In this document: piece by piece, positions 49,352 through 61,871 of the stretch | Numbering within the stretch: position 1 is the first letter of the stretch | Layout: the number at the start of each line of letters is the position of its first letter | NCBI GenBank assembly: GCA_002633025.1 | Contig: NMRB01000054.1 | Coordinates: 27,765 to 91,764 of the forward strand | Origin: Notospermus geniculatus | Lineage: Eukaryota; Nemertea; Pilidiophora; Heteronemertea; Lineidae | Direction: 5' to 3' | Length of the DNA: 64,000 bases | Program-made: the position numbers and the translations under genes | Notes under the pieces: generated by a model | Told to the model about the DNA's origin: nothing | Seen by the model: only the letters and a program-made list of their open reading frames with translations | Databases searched by the model: none

Positions 49352-52300
49352 ATGGCTTTTCTGTGTCCAGCTAGGATCAGGAACCAATGGAAGAAAAGAG
49401 GTAAGTCTCTTTCATTCAATTTCGCTATTATTTTGTTCGTTGTGCTGTTGACATTCACATGTTTGCATGTTTTTTTACCACCTATGTTTGACTTTCGAAA
49501 GACCGAATGCCTTTAGTATTTGAATTACAGTACCATTCTCAAGACCTACCAAGGTTAGGCTGACACATGAAATCGGAACTCTCAACTTATTGAAAGTGTC
49601 TTCAAACCAGAAGATATCGAGCCGAAAATTTTCTCCCATTTTCTTATTTTTTTATGCATTTTCATTAAGAATGTGTGTTTCTCAATCTTTTTGGACCATT
49701 TTGAAAAAAAAATGAATTCTGTCCATCCTTCTGACGGGTGACGACAGCTGTCATACATCGGGAGAATTCTCCAACGCATCACAAACATGCAACAATGTGG
49801 GTTATAATCACACTATCATTCCATTAGCATAACTTATTTCATGATAGTTGCGTAATATTAACCAGGGGCCTTTTTCATAAAAGTGGCTTTGAGCTAATGG
49901 TACCATTAACTTCAATGCATTTTCCATTTGGTTAAAGGTACCATTACCATTAACTTAAAGTCACTTTCTGAAACAGGCCCAGGGTCCCTGTGTGTGCCTT
50001 AAGCGCATTTCTCCAAATTTTGGTAAGAAGCCACGAAAAATGTTCCAGCAAAGTAGTTGGCCTCGTGCCGTTAATTACTGAAGCCACCATGTTTACTTTG
50101 GTCCGTCTGTCACAAGCTGTGCGTAGCCATCTGAAGCCACCATGTTTACTTTGGTCGGTCTGTCACAAGCTGTGCGGTACCACCTGTTTTTACAAGTGGC
50201 AACTTTTGAGTAACATCGTATGAAAACAAATTTATCTTTTGATGTCCTTGGTCAAGTCTTTGCTGGTGTGAAATTCAAATATTGTTGTGAAAACACAAAA
50301 CACATCTTCGGGATAGTTAGGCCTGGACGGTTAATTACTGGAGCCAAAATGTTTATTCTAGTCCATATGTCACAAGCTGGAGGTACCCATGTGTTTTTAC
50401 AAGAAGCCACTTTGTGAGTAAAATCTTATGAAAACGGAGTTTGCCCCTGGTTTCTTGGTAAAAGAAACACATGATGTACTCTTCGCTGGTGATAACTTCA
50501 AATATCATTATAACAACACGAAGCATCGCTTTGGCATAATACTGACATTTTGATGGTTTGCTTGATGGTTAATTTTGAGTAGGCCTAAGTCTGAAATTCT
50601 TGAGAAGAGATCCTTCTGAATGTTTGGTCAACAAACTTTTTTTGCGTACATCTTGCAAAATGCTCGAGTCACAGTTTCTCTTAGTTTTCCACCACTTTCT
50701 TAAACCCAGATTAAGGGATTATCCGTTTATAATCGCCCTTAATAAAATATGTACATCAAAGGACGCCTCGTTTAGACCCATAGAGGACGTGCCCTTCCCA
50801 CTTGCTGTCCGATGGCCACTTGCGGGCGGAGTCGGCTGCGACACTACAAGTTCAGCCGTCGCAGCGTGTCTCCACTACAGGTTGGCAGCGTAATCGAAGG
50901 CTAAGTAGATTAAAATGAGCTCTTTTGTTTTAAAGTAGGCCTAATCCTCATTTCCCCTCTAAAATTACCAGTCGCCCGAATTAAGGGTACAGGTTACCTA
51001 TTTCTGGTTCAACATGCAAAAATCTACAGCAAGTCCCTCAAAACTTTCCAGAAGGTCATTTGACACGCCTTTTGAGTATTATCTGTAAAGTAAATTCACC
51101 CCAGGCATCAATGGTGCTTACACTGGACAGCATTTGTATCCTCCTCACGCAATCTTCCCAAATCCAAAAGAAAATGATTTGAAAGTCCCATCTTAAAGAT
51201 GCGGCTTAAAATTCCTGAAATCTCAAATCCGGTGAAGGCATTGATGCGTCAAAATGAGTTGTCTCTATTTGTACTTTAGCCGCGGGCGAGGATGACGTTA
51301 CGAACCGAGTTTTCCCATTTATGGCACTGATACCGGTAGTTTCATCAATGGTGAACAGGCCATCGGATGCTGACGTAAGAGTGCACTAAATGAGAGCCAG
51401 GAGACATTTTGTGATGTATCCACGAATACAGGCCCACTTTCATTTTCAGGTTTTCGACACACCCTTCGGTGTTGCCATCCACTGTATACTAGGCTCCGTC
51501 CGCAACACGAGTCGGCAAGACCAGACGCGCTACCCCATAAGTTTTTGAATGAACGCATCTCCCCAAGACCTGACAGCTTTTTGTGACTTTTATCTTATGT
51601 TCTCCCATCCTCTGTCATTTCAGTTCAAGCAAACACACGTCCACAAGAGAAGCCCGCCGCCCCAGGTCGCATCACCGGCAGCGCCAGCATGGATACGTTA
51701 GTACGAGTCGCCATGGAGAAGAACAACGGAGGCCGAAAGATGATCATGATGGTACTTTACGATTTCACTTCCTGCACAGAAGACGAAGTTGGCGTGAAGA
51801 AAGGAGATCGCGTACGTGTACTTTACCGGGAACTCGAGTGGGCCTACGTTATCCGAGACGACGGAGCGGAAGGATTCATGCCATGGTCGTACCTCGCCTC
51901 CCCAGCAAAGCTCAGCAGACGCCAGGTGCCAGGTGATGACGGCTGCGATTGTAACCGATGCACGGATCGACACGAAGCACCTTCGACCGATGTGACGAGA
52001 AAAATGTGTTCGGTTACCCTTGCCTCAACAAAAGCTGTGCAGTTCTCCGTCCGCAGGAACACGTCTGAGGCCGTATCCCAGTCTATGAAGACCACNNNNN
52101 NNNNNNNNNNNNNNNNNNNNNNNNNNNNNNNNNNNNNNNNNNNNNNNNNNNNNNNNNNNNNNNNNNNNNNNNNNNNNNNNNNNNNNNNNNNNNNNNNNNN
52201 NNNNNNNNNNNNNNNNNNNNNNNNNNNNNNNNNNNNNNNNACCTACATTAAGTCTCTGTAAGCAAAATGCTTATAATGCTTTCTTTCTATCTTTCCAGCC

Positions 52301-52600
52301 GATGAATCAGCCATGACAGACGATTGCTTCACGGACGTGCCAGTCTTCACCTCCACGCCAGCAAGACCAACCATGAACCGACGACCAATGCCGAAAAAGA
52401 TGCTCATCCTTTACAACTACGAAGCCCGACAATCCGATGACATCAGCGTGAAGCAAGGAGAGTACGTGTACGCCGATATGGACAACCAACGCTTCTTGGA
52501 TTGGATCTGGGTCTACTCTCCCAAGCAACAGAAGGAAGGATTCATCCCAAGAGAATTCGCCAAGCCGCCGAGTGGAAACATGAAGCCAACGGCAATGTGA
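49352..52600 (+). CDS. Dlish: Dlish-type triple-SH3 adaptor, copy A, middle lost in an N gap
   Basis: Exon 1 (49,352-49,400) encodes MAFLCPARIRNQWKKR and ends in a gtaagt donor. Exon 2 starts at 51,623 and encodes GRITGSASMDTLVRVAMEKN, the first SH3 domain (MVLYDF...EWAYV...GFMPWSYL) and part of a Ser/Thr-rich linker. It then enters the N run at 52,095-52,240, which replaces about 640 bp seen in copy B, including the second SH3. Exon 3 (52,299-52,600) encodes the third SH3 (ILYNYEA...DWIWV...GFIPREFA) and the stop. The order SH3-linker-SH3-SH3 and the N-terminal MAFLCP/GRITGSAS motifs match Drosophila Dlish (Vamana), an adaptor that links Fat signalling to Dachs and Hippo control at the cell cortex. 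A role in this animal is inference. Polyadenylation signals follow at 52,679 and 53,317. Confidence 0.85.
49865..49980. mobile_element. Small inverted-repeat element in intron 1 of SH3 gene copy A
   Basis: The CAGGGGCCTTTTTCATAAAA end and the inverse near 49,975 flank ATGGTACCATTAAC. The equivalent place in copy B lacks it, while copy B has a relative elsewhere in the same intron (57,827-57,938). Confidence 0.7.
52095..52240. other. Assembly gap (146 N)
   Basis: Run of undetermined bases. Comparison with copy B shows that about 640 bp of real sequence belongs here, so the gap length is not to scale. Confidence 0.95.
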
Positions 52601-53385
52601 ACATGGTGAAGGACAACGGAATTCGCCCCTGACGTCTCTATTGTGCTAACGCCAGATGCGCAGTCGTCTCAAAGGTCGAATAAAAACTTGGAAGCAAAAC
52701 GTGAACGTCATGGAAGAAAAAGAAATACGTTCTTGGAGTTGTGATATCTGGGACTGTAATGTGCAATACGAAGTGATATGGACAGTAACTCAGTGAACAA
52801 TGTGAAGCAGGAAGTTTTTCTCTTGACCACGGTGAATATCATTATGGTGCTTTTGACAATAATTTGGACTCGTCGTTTCAGCCTAGTAACCTGAGGACAC
52901 TTTTGGCAAAAAGAGGCGTTTGGAATGATGAATTTGAGCGAGTTGGATACAGGTACCTTTCAGGACAATGATGCTGATTGTGTCAATTTGTTACATGTGT
53001 TATTTTAAATTTGCACAATATGTACTATATGGCGTGGGTAAGCCTACTCCAAGAGGAAGCTGTGAGTTAGATGTAGCCAAAAATACATCTATTTTTGATG
53101 TAGCCTATGAGCATGTCATGTAGGTCTATTATTTTGTGGCTTATGATAATTTGTCTGTTTCTAGAATATCGAATGTGTCAACAGTGAAGCTGCTGAGGTG
53201 TAGATAGAGAGGATAATGTAAACAATGTAAAATATTTCAAAAGGTAAATTATTGATGTATATAGCAATGGCAGACTCAGTATTGTGTAAATAGCTTATTC
53301 TGTGAAAATTCTGATGAATAAACATTAGGACATACATGTAATATAATTTACTCTTGTGTTAATTTACTTCATGGATAACAATGCG

Positions 53386-54892
53386 GGATCTTACACCCCT
53401 CCTGTAGTAGCAGGCCTACAACCAGCATTGACAGGGGCCCTAATCGTAATGATGTACCGGTATAAGATGAATACATGTAGTATAAGGTCAATAAACGGTA
53501 TTGAACGAATTATACCAACACACGAAAATTTTTAGAAATAATTTCTGGGGATTCTAGAACACGTTTCAGAGAATAAAATCTTTTGATAGCTACGCGTTGA
53601 AAGTCTAAACATATCAAGACCGAAACTTAACGAACGTTCGCAAACTTACGAACTTCTGAGGCGACAGGGATTATACGTCATGTAGTCATTCGAGGACACA
53701 GCTTTTCTGGAATATCTACTAGAAAAGTGCCTGAGGACGACCCCGATTGGGGTCGAAAATTAACAAAATGCGAAAATCGGAAACGACTTTTGGTATTATA
53801 TCGCCCACATTGTAAAACGTTGACTTCAACTGCCCCGTGATATCACGCTGCAGCGCGACCACCATTCCCACCATGCTCGGCGAGCAGTTGTGCGGTTGCG
53901 CCACATTCGATCCACTTCCTCTTTTCACCACGAAAGTCACGGTAAAGCGCGAATCACGGTACCGCGTGACGGCCCAGTCTGTTCATAAGAAGACATACTC
54001 GCCCAAAAAAACCCGATGAGTCCGAACACCAGTGTGTGTCCAGGAATCTGTAGTCGATTTTATTAGTGTAACCAATAAGAAGAGAAATTAACGAGTTGTT
54101 CCACGTACAAAGTTGAAAAAAGACAAAAGAGTTTTCTGAGAAAAGGAAAAAAAGAAAAACAGGAAATGTAGCGATCAGGAACACGTGGGAATCGAACCTC
54201 CGACCCTGAGGTTGTCGTCCTTTCCCCCATTCCACTGCGCCAAACAACTCAGTCGCTGCAAGGCATGCGGGAATTAATAGAACCTGCGTTGATCTCGCCG
54301 ACAACAATCGGAAATTGCCGAGTGTAAAATTTCCGTATGCAAATGAGGTCAGAGGTCCGCTTATGATAAAACCGAAACCCAAATTCCAGCCCGAGAATGG
54401 GCCGTCGATACATGAGTAGACGACAATAGTACTGTGTTCATTGGCTTATATACTAAGTTGGAAGGGTTTGAGAGGTGATCCACACCTAACAGTCATTTTC
54501 CACCTCTTAGTCATCAATAAAGGCGGAGATATGGCGAAATTTCTAACTTATTGGCAGATTTCGTCGCTGTGTTGGGATTTTACCACCAGCCAGTTTGGGT
54601 CAAGTAGGCCAAGTTCTGTTCGGTGGCACTAGGTGTCATCCTATAATACGGGGCCGCCTGTCCCACTTCACGTGTGCTGCATTGTCTCTCTCGTCCACCA
54701 GCAGAGCTATGTCTTTTGTGACTCCCTCAATGACTACTTCTGTTTGTCAGTGGCCGGCTGACCCTTAATCCGTCAGAATCTATTGTTGTGGGGCATCTCA
54801 TATCGGGGGGCATGACATTCTACGACACCGGTTTAGGACATTTCCAGGGGGTGGTTGGTTGTGACACGCGTCGAACACGCGCCGTCACGACG
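53386..54892. other. Intergenic spacer between the SH3 gene copies
   Basis: It contains a diverged relative of the R4 block (about 53,450-53,700), a CTGAGGA-hairpin-GAAA motif at 53,731-53,759 and a tRNA-like SINE head at 54,181-54,250. It rejoins the R5 5' flank near 54,845. No gene is supported. Confidence 0.5.
54181..54250 (-). tRNA. tRNA-like sequence, probably a SINE head
   Basis: Minus-strand box A (TGGCGCAGTGG, 54,232-54,242) and box B (GGTTCGATTCC, 54,188-54,198) lie 44 nt apart, as in a tRNA. A T-rich tail follows on the minus strand. The stems are imperfect, so a tRNA-derived retroposon is more likely than a functional tRNA. Confidence 0.5.
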
Positions 54893-55701
54893 AGGGGTCT
54901 AAAACAACAGGACTACCTTTGCCTACAACAGTAGCATATCATCTCAAATTCCTACAAATTTGTAAAATATCCTTTGTGTTGTATAGTCATATCCAATATT
55001 TCTAACCCTGTCGGAAGCAGCACATTGAAGTCGGAGTTTTGTGAGAAAATGGCTAGGCCCCAACTGAAGGTGTCAGCTTACCCTTGCATAACTCACGTCA
55101 TGTTGAAAACAATGCATGATATACTGAGTGACTGAATCATTAATTGAATATTCTGGACGTCATCATCAAACTTAAGGTGAATTTTAATTACCATCTATTG
55201 TGTCCCGTATGACTGATGTGACATCAACAATAAAATTCTACCAATTAAAAGCAATTAGAACGATAATTACACTTGACCTTGGAGGAACTGACTGAAATTC
55301 ACCAATTTGAACTCTTCTCTTTCCACGCGGTGGGGCAATTACGTCACAGCGCCGGGCAATTATGCAATCAGTGTCGACCAATCAGGAACCGTAATCATAG
55401 CGGGAAACGCAAATAGCTTGGCTAATTGCCTCCAATCGTCGAAGTGAATAACCATCACGACTTTGGCAACCTGTCATTTATAAGGGAGGAATTTCCAGGG
55501 GTGGTCATTCGAATCTCGCATTCCACAGCATTCACATCTCACTTCGCTTCATTTCTCTGACTCAACTCTTGGATTACTTCATTCGCTCGCTCGTCCTTTT
55601 GAGGATTTGACTTGACATTGTTTTATTCAGTCAGGATTACATTCGTGTGTTCTTGCCAACGTTGAAGTTTTGCCGTAACGGTTTTCTTTACGAGAACAAG
55701 G

Positions 55702-58700
55702 ATGGCTTTTCTGTGTCCAGCTAGGATCAGGAACCAATGGAAGAAAAGAGGTAAGTCTCATTTTATTCACTTTCGCTATCTGTTCATTTTGTTGTTGATA
55801 TTTTCACAATCATGTTTGCATGTTACCGCATATGTTTGACATTCGAAACACGAATACTTGTTGAATCACCATTCTCAGGGCCTAGCAAGGTTGTAGACAG
55901 GTGTGACGGGAATTAAAGTCCGTCTGCCATCAAAGTCCGGTCCTATTGTTGAGCGAGGGATTAGAATATATGGCTATGGAGACCATGACCGTTCGGATAT
56001 AACCTTATAGCGGGCTATTGTTAGGCGGACTTGCATTCCTAGGACGTTGATTCCTGTCACCTGCACACGAAATCGGAACTCTCAACTTATTGAAAGTGTC
56101 TATATTTTCTCAGATTTTCTTATTTTTTTGTTCATTTTCATTAAGAATGTGTGTTTCTCAATCTTTTTTGGCCCATTTTGAAAAACTGAATTCTGTCCAT
56201 CAGTAGGATGTGTTTCTTGTCCCCAAAAACATAGGGATAGACACCAAGACCATCAAATTTGAGTTAATAGTTACAGACTTATGGCCCTTCAGAGGTGTCG
56301 GCGGCCATGTCGTCCACCCGTCAGCTGTCATACACCTGGAGATTTCTCCAACGCGTCACAAACATGCAACAATGTGGGTTATAATCGTACATTATCATTC
56401 ATTAGCATAACTTATTTCATAATAGTTGCGTAATATTTATTAACAAAGTCCCGATTTCTCCACATTTTATTAAGAAACCACGAAAAATATTCCAGCAAAG
56501 AAGTTGGCCGGGAAGTTGGCCTCGTGCCGTTAATTACTGAAGCCGCCATGTTTACTTTGGTCCGTGTGTCACAAGCTCTGCGTAACCATCTGAAGCCACC
56601 ATGTTTACTTTGGTCCGTGTGTCACAAGCTCTGCGGTCACCACCTGTTTTTACAAGTGGCAACTTCTGAGTAAAATCGTATGAAAACAAATTTACCTTTG
56701 ATTTCCTTGACCGAGTCATTGCTGGTGTGAACTTCAAATATTGCAGTGAAAACACAAAGCAGACCAAAGTTTCGGGAGTTTAGGCCTAAAGGTTAATTAC
56801 TAGAGCCAACATGTTTATTTTAGTCCATATGTCACAAGCTGTAGGCGTTTTTACAAGAAGTCACTTTGTGAGTAAAATCTTATGAAAACGGAGTTTGCTC
56901 CTGGTTTCTTGGTAAAAGAAACACATGATGTACTCTTCGCTGGTGATAACTTCAAGTAGGCCTATCATTATATAACAACACAAAGCATCGCTTTGGCATA
57001 ATACTGGCATTTTGATGGTTTGCTTGATGGTTAAATCTGAGTAGGCCTAGGTCCGAAATTCTTGACGAGAAGAGATGCTTCTAAAGGTTTGGTCAACAAA
57101 CTTTTTTGCGATACATGTTGCAAAACGCTTGAGAGTCACAGTTTCTCTTAGTTTTCCACCACTTTGAGTACTTTCGCACAGACCCGCGTTCTTAAACCCA
57201 CAGATTAAGGGATAATCCGTTTCTAATCGCACTCAATACATCAAAGGAAACTGTAACGCCTCGTTTAGATTCATGAGGACGTGCCCTTCCCACTAATTGC
57301 TGTCCGATGGCCACAAACAGCCACTTCGGGCGGAGTCGGCTGTGACACCTCCACAAGTTCAGCCGTCGCAGCGTCTCCACTACAGGTTGGCAGCGTAATC
57401 CAAGGCTAAGTAGATTAAAATGACCTCTTTTGTTTTAAAGTAATCTTCATTTCCCTTTCAAATTAACAGTCGCCCGAATTCAGGGTACAGGCTACGTATT
57501 TCGGGTTCAACATGCAAAAATCTACAGCAAGTCCCTCAAAACTTTCCGAAAGGTTATTTGACACGCTTTTTGAGTATTATCTCCAAAGTAAATTCACCCC
57601 AGGCATCAATGGTGCTTACACTGGACAGCATTTGTATCCTCCTCACGCAATCTTCCCAAATCCAAAAGAAAATGACTTGAAAGTCCCATCCAAAAGATGC
57701 AGCTTAAAATTCCTGAAATCTCAAATCCGTTGAAGGCATTGATGCGTCAAAAGGAGTTGTCTCTATTTGTACTTTAGCCGGGGGCAAGGATGACGTTACC
57801 AACCGAGTTTTCGTATTTATGGCAAACAGGGGCGTGTTTCATAAAGTGACTTTAAGCTATTGGTACGTTTAACCAAAGGAAATGCACTGAAGTTAATGGT
57901 ACCATTAGCTTAAAGTCAATTTATGAAACAGGCCCCTGGTAGTTTCATCAATGATGAAGTGTCAAGGCCATCGGATGCTGACGTAGAGTGCACTATTAAA
58001 ATGAGATCCAGTACATCCACGAATACAGGCCAACTTTCATTTTCAGGTTTTCGACACATGCACCCTTCGGTGTTGCCATCTATACCAGGCTCCGCCCGCA
58101 ACACGAGTCGGCAAGACCTGACGCTACCCCAATAAGCTTTTTGGATGAACGCATCTTCCCATATCATCCTGAACGCTTTTTATGACTTTTATCTTATGTT
58201 CTCCCATCCTCTGCCATTTCAGTTCAAGCAAACACACGTCCACAAGAGAAGCCCGCCGCCCCAGGTCGCATCACCGGCAGCGCCAGCATGGATACGTTAG
58301 TACGAGTCGCCATGGAGAAGAACAACGGAGGCCGCAAGATGATCATGATGGTACTTTACGATTTCACTTCCTGCACAGAAGACGAAGTTGGCGTGAAGAA
58401 AGGAGATCGCGTACGTGTACTTTACCGGGAACTCGAGTGGGCCTACGTTATCCGAGACGACGGAGCGGAAGGATTCATGCCATGGTCGTACCTCGCCTCC
58501 CCAGCAAAGCTCAGCAGACGCCAGGTGCCAGGTGATGACGGCTGCGATTGTAACCGATGCACGGATCGACACGATGCACCTTCGACCGATGTGACGAGAA
58601 AAATGTGTTCGGTTACCCTTGCCTCAACAAAAGCTGTGCAGTTCTCCGTCCGCAGGAACACGTCTGAGGCCGTATCCCAGTCTATGAAGACCACCAAGAA

Positions 58701-59686
58701 CACGTCTGAATTTGACACCACCACCAGTACCAGCATCGGACAGACCCGCTATAGACCAGCAGCAGATAACATCGCACGTCTTGGAGCATACGTGAGCAGC
58801 ACCTCGAAATTGAAAGACACGCGCAGCAGACGCAGAGCCAGTCCAGCAGTCGATACTCAAGGCGGTACGACGAGCGGTGTTTGCACGGACAGTGACAGCC
58901 CAGCACCACGATCCGATTCCGATAGTCCAACCACGAGACCAAAACGAATGACCTTCAATCAGGCCGTGTGCAGCGACTCCGATTCCGGTTGCGAGCAGGC
59001 GAGAGAAGACGCTCGGCAGAAGACGAACGAAGAAACGAATACGTCTCAAGACACGCAACTGTCGGAAACTTTCGAAGCGTTCGAGAAACGACCCCTCGGT
59101 AACTACTTGGTGATGTTCCAGTTCGAAGCCAACCAAGAAAACGACCTGTCCGTCCGACCGGGAGAATCTGTTACAGTGTACAACAAGGATGATCCCGATT
59201 GGTACTGGGTGAAGACACGCGATGACGAAGAAGGATTCGTACCGAGTTCGTAGGATTTTCACTGCATGCTGGGTCATAGATCACCATGCCGTCACAAAAT
59301 GCAACGCAATAGGTCATTTACTCCTAGTACCTGCATCAAGTCTCTGTAACCAAAATGCTTAATGCTTTCTTTCTATCTTTCCAGCCGATGAATCAGCCAT
59401 GACAGACGACTGCTTCACGGAAGTTCCAGTCTTCACCTCCACGCCAGCCCGACCAACCATGAACCGACGACCAATGCCGAAAAAGATGCTCATCCTTTAC
59501 AACTACGAAGCCCGACAATCCGATGATATCAGCGTGAAACAAGGAGAGTACGTGTACGCCGATATGGACAACCAACGCTTCTTGGATTGGATCTGGGTCT
59601 ACTCTCCCAAACAACAGAAGGAAGGATTCATCCCAAGAGAATTTGCCAAGCCGCCGAGTGGAAACGCGAAGTCAACGGCAATGTGA
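55702..59686 (+). CDS. Dlish: Dlish-type triple-SH3 adaptor, copy B
   Basis: Exon 1 is 55,702-55,750 (16 codons plus one base), exon 2 starts at 58,223 and exon 3 is 59,385-59,686. SH3-1 covers residues about 57-108 (VLYDF...EWAYV), SH3-2 about 310-359 (MFQFEANQENDLSV...DWYWV...GFVPSS) and SH3-3 is in exon 3 (ILYNYEARQSDDISV...DWIWV). The linker between SH3-1 and SH3-2 is about 200 residues, Ser/Thr/Arg-rich with SDSD repeats, longer than I recall for the fly protein. The 3' end of exon 2 is uncertain. The frame stops at 59,251-59,253 immediately after GFVPSS, whereas exon 3 needs an incoming phase-1 codon. The only phase-1 GT is A|GTTCGT at 59,245/59,246, a weak donor. Full length is about 455 residues if that site is used. 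Confidence 0.88.
57827..57938. mobile_element. Small inverted-repeat element in intron 1 of SH3 gene copy B
   Basis: 112 bp with ends CAGGGGCGTGTTTCATAAA and the inverse ending CAGGCCCCTG. It is related to 49,865-49,980 but inserted at a different place; copy A lacks it here. Confidence 0.75.
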
Positions 59687-60545
59687 GCATGGTGAAGGAC
59701 AACGGAATTCGCCCCTGACGTCTCTATTGTGCTAACGCCAGATGCGTAATCGTTTCAGAGGTCGAATAAAAACTTGGAAGCAAAACGTGAACGTCATGAA
59801 AGACAAAGAAATCCGTTCTTGGAGTTGTGATATCTGGGAAATGTGCAATACGAAGTGATATGAACAATATCTCAGTGAACAATGTGAAGCAGGAAGTTGT
59901 GAAATCTTTCCCCTGATCACGGTGAATATCATTATGGTGCTTTTGACAATATAAATTTGGACTCGTCATCCTAACCTGAGGACACTTTTGGCAAAAAGAG
60001 GCGTTTGGAATGATGAACTTAAGCGAGTTAGATATAGGAACGCTGGTTATAATGAACGGAAGGCGTCATGGAAACAGCTTTGTTCAGTCTTGATTACATG
60101 TACCTTTCAGAACAATGATGCTGATTGTGTCAAATAGGCCTTGTCACATGTGTTATTTTAAATTTGCACAATAAGTATGTACTATATGACTTGGGTAGGC
60201 CTACTCCAAGAGGAAGCTGTGAGTTGGATCTAGCCAAAAATACATATATCTTTGATGTAGCCTATGAGCATATTATGTAGGTCTTATTTTGTGGCTTATG
60301 ATAATTTGTCTGTTTCTAGAATATCGAATGTGTCAACAGTGAAGCTGCTGAGGTGTAGATAGAGAGGATAATGTAAACAATGTAAAATATTTTAAAAGGT
60401 AAGTTATTGATGTATATAGTAATGGCAGACTCTTGAGTATTGTGTAAATAGTTTACTCTGTGAAGATTCTGATGAATAAACATTAGAACATAATATAATT
60501 TATTCTTGTGTTAATTTAATTCATGGATAACAATGCGGGATCTTC

Positions 60546-61194
60546 CCTCCCGTAGTACCAGGCCTACTATCTGTCAGTCCACTGGTGCCATCTCCTTCCA
60601 CGTTACCAGATAAGAAGCCAGCACCACAAATGACAGCAGAGCAACCTTCCCCACACCAACCAACAAAAGAATTGACGAGTAACTGATTCAAGAAATACAA
60701 CGAACCCTAGAAAATGAATTTGCCCCAAATCAGGTCTTTCTATTCATTTGACCTCTGTAAATGTAATCAGGATACCTCTCAATTAAGGACAGCATCTGTC
60801 AGTCCCAAAGGTGTCCTTAAAATAGAGGTCCCACTGAATCCACAGTGAATACAACTTACTGCTCTATCCATGCTGAAAACAAAGTTACAAGGTTATTTTT
60901 ATGATTTGTAGCTAGCTACACATGATGCTGAAAAGGAAGGTATGACTTCAGGAGCAACACATCAGAAACACCAATTGTCTTTGACAAAATTTACTCTCTA
61001 AGGGAAGTGGATGGGCAGGTCTGAATGTACAAAACAATGACAAGCAAGTAATGAACGGCAGGAGAACAGCAAATCAAAGGTAGAATGAAGATGAACACAT
61101 ATCAAAAGTTTTATTAGTCAAAAGCCTTTTTAAATGTATCTTGAGCTGGAACAGCAGTCCAGACACATAAAACAACACAAGAGAAGACTAATGT
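60546..61194. other. Spacer between convergent genes
   Basis: Non-coding sequence between the SH3 gene copy B 3' end (AATAAA at 60,475-60,480) and the S15 mRNA 3' end. Nothing else is supported. Confidence 0.5.
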
Positions 61195-61210
61195 TGATTG
61201 ATACGAGGCA

Positions 61211-61223
61211 TTTATTGTTTATT
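61211..61223 (-). terminator. Polyadenylation signals of the mitoribosomal S15 gene
   Basis: Two AATAAA hexamers in minus-strand orientation (TTTATT at 61,211-61,216 and 61,218-61,223) lie about 190-200 nt beyond the stop codon. Confidence 0.6.
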
Positions 61224-61412
61224 TCAAACAGATCACATGTCTTATTACAGAACCTCTGCTGAGAGTTGAGAAGGGTCACTGGACAACACATCACCATGAC
61301 CAGGCCTCACCTATCCAGAGAAATTGGTTTTCCCAGCACATGACGCTACCGACTTATCCACACAACATCCACGATTTCGTAAAGGCAGCGAGAAAGTACA
61401 TGTATTAAAATC

Positions 61413-61871
61413 TCACTGTTTTATAGTCATGGTTATGTACTTATTGTTAGCGGCAGGGAACTTCTGTTTAAACTGATAACGTTTTGAGTTCAACATCCGT
61501 TGTAACTTGTCTTCCTTCTCATCCTCCTCATTTAATACCTCCGTGCCATCCAAGTCAAGTTCTTTCAATTGTTTTTCAATATCGGCAAGAATTTCATCTT
61601 TCTTGGCATAGAATTCTTGTCGCTCTTTTTCAAGACTTTGACGAAAATTTTCCATTTTTTCTTCCTTTATTCGCTTCCATTCTTTCATTGCTGCCTTTTT
61701 TAATGTCCTCTTGTAAGTTACACGGCGATAATACTCTGGAGGTGGAACGTACACAATGTTGAATTCTTCAAGAAGTTTCTCAAACTTGTCCTTGTCTCCT
61801 CGCTGTAATAACTTCAGAATCTTCTTCCTTTTTTGAATCCTTTCCACCAGACAACTTTTGGCTCTTTTATC
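61413..61871 (-). CDS. MRPS15: MRPS15 last coding exon
   Basis: Acceptor ends actattttcag; the exon begins with DKRAKSCLVERIQKRKK and ends at the stop 61,413-61,415. It holds the C-terminal half of the S15 domain and the charged tail. Confidence 0.9.
   Translation of the reverse strand, partial: DKRAKSCLVERIQKRKKILKLLQRGDKDKFEKLLEEFNIVYVPPPEYYRRVTYKRTLKKAAMKEWKRIKEEKMENFRQSLEKERQEFYAKKDEILADIEKQLKELDLDGTEVLNEEDEKEDKLQRMLNSKRYQFKQKFPAANNKYITMTIKQ

Larger units (their letters stand above)
48504..53385. repeat. Direct repeat R5, copy 1 (SH3 gene copy A)
   Basis: It contains the promoter, three exons and 3' UTR of SH3 gene copy A and matches 54,893-60,545. Exons are nearly identical; introns carry many indels. 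Confidence 0.9.
54893..60545. repeat. Direct repeat R5, copy 2 (SH3 gene copy B)
   Basis: Partner of 48,504-53,385. No N lies between the copies except the internal gap of copy A. Confidence 0.9.

Noticed and set aside
51583-51936. 117-codon plus-strand frame overlapping SH3 exon 2 (also at 58,182)
   Set aside because: It is in a different frame from the conserved SH3 coding sequence and includes intron sequence upstream; it is a shadow.
57512-57733. 73-codon frame in the SH3 gene intron
   Set aside because: The same region in copy A (about 51,015-51,200) has an in-frame stop and other changes, so it is not under coding constraint.
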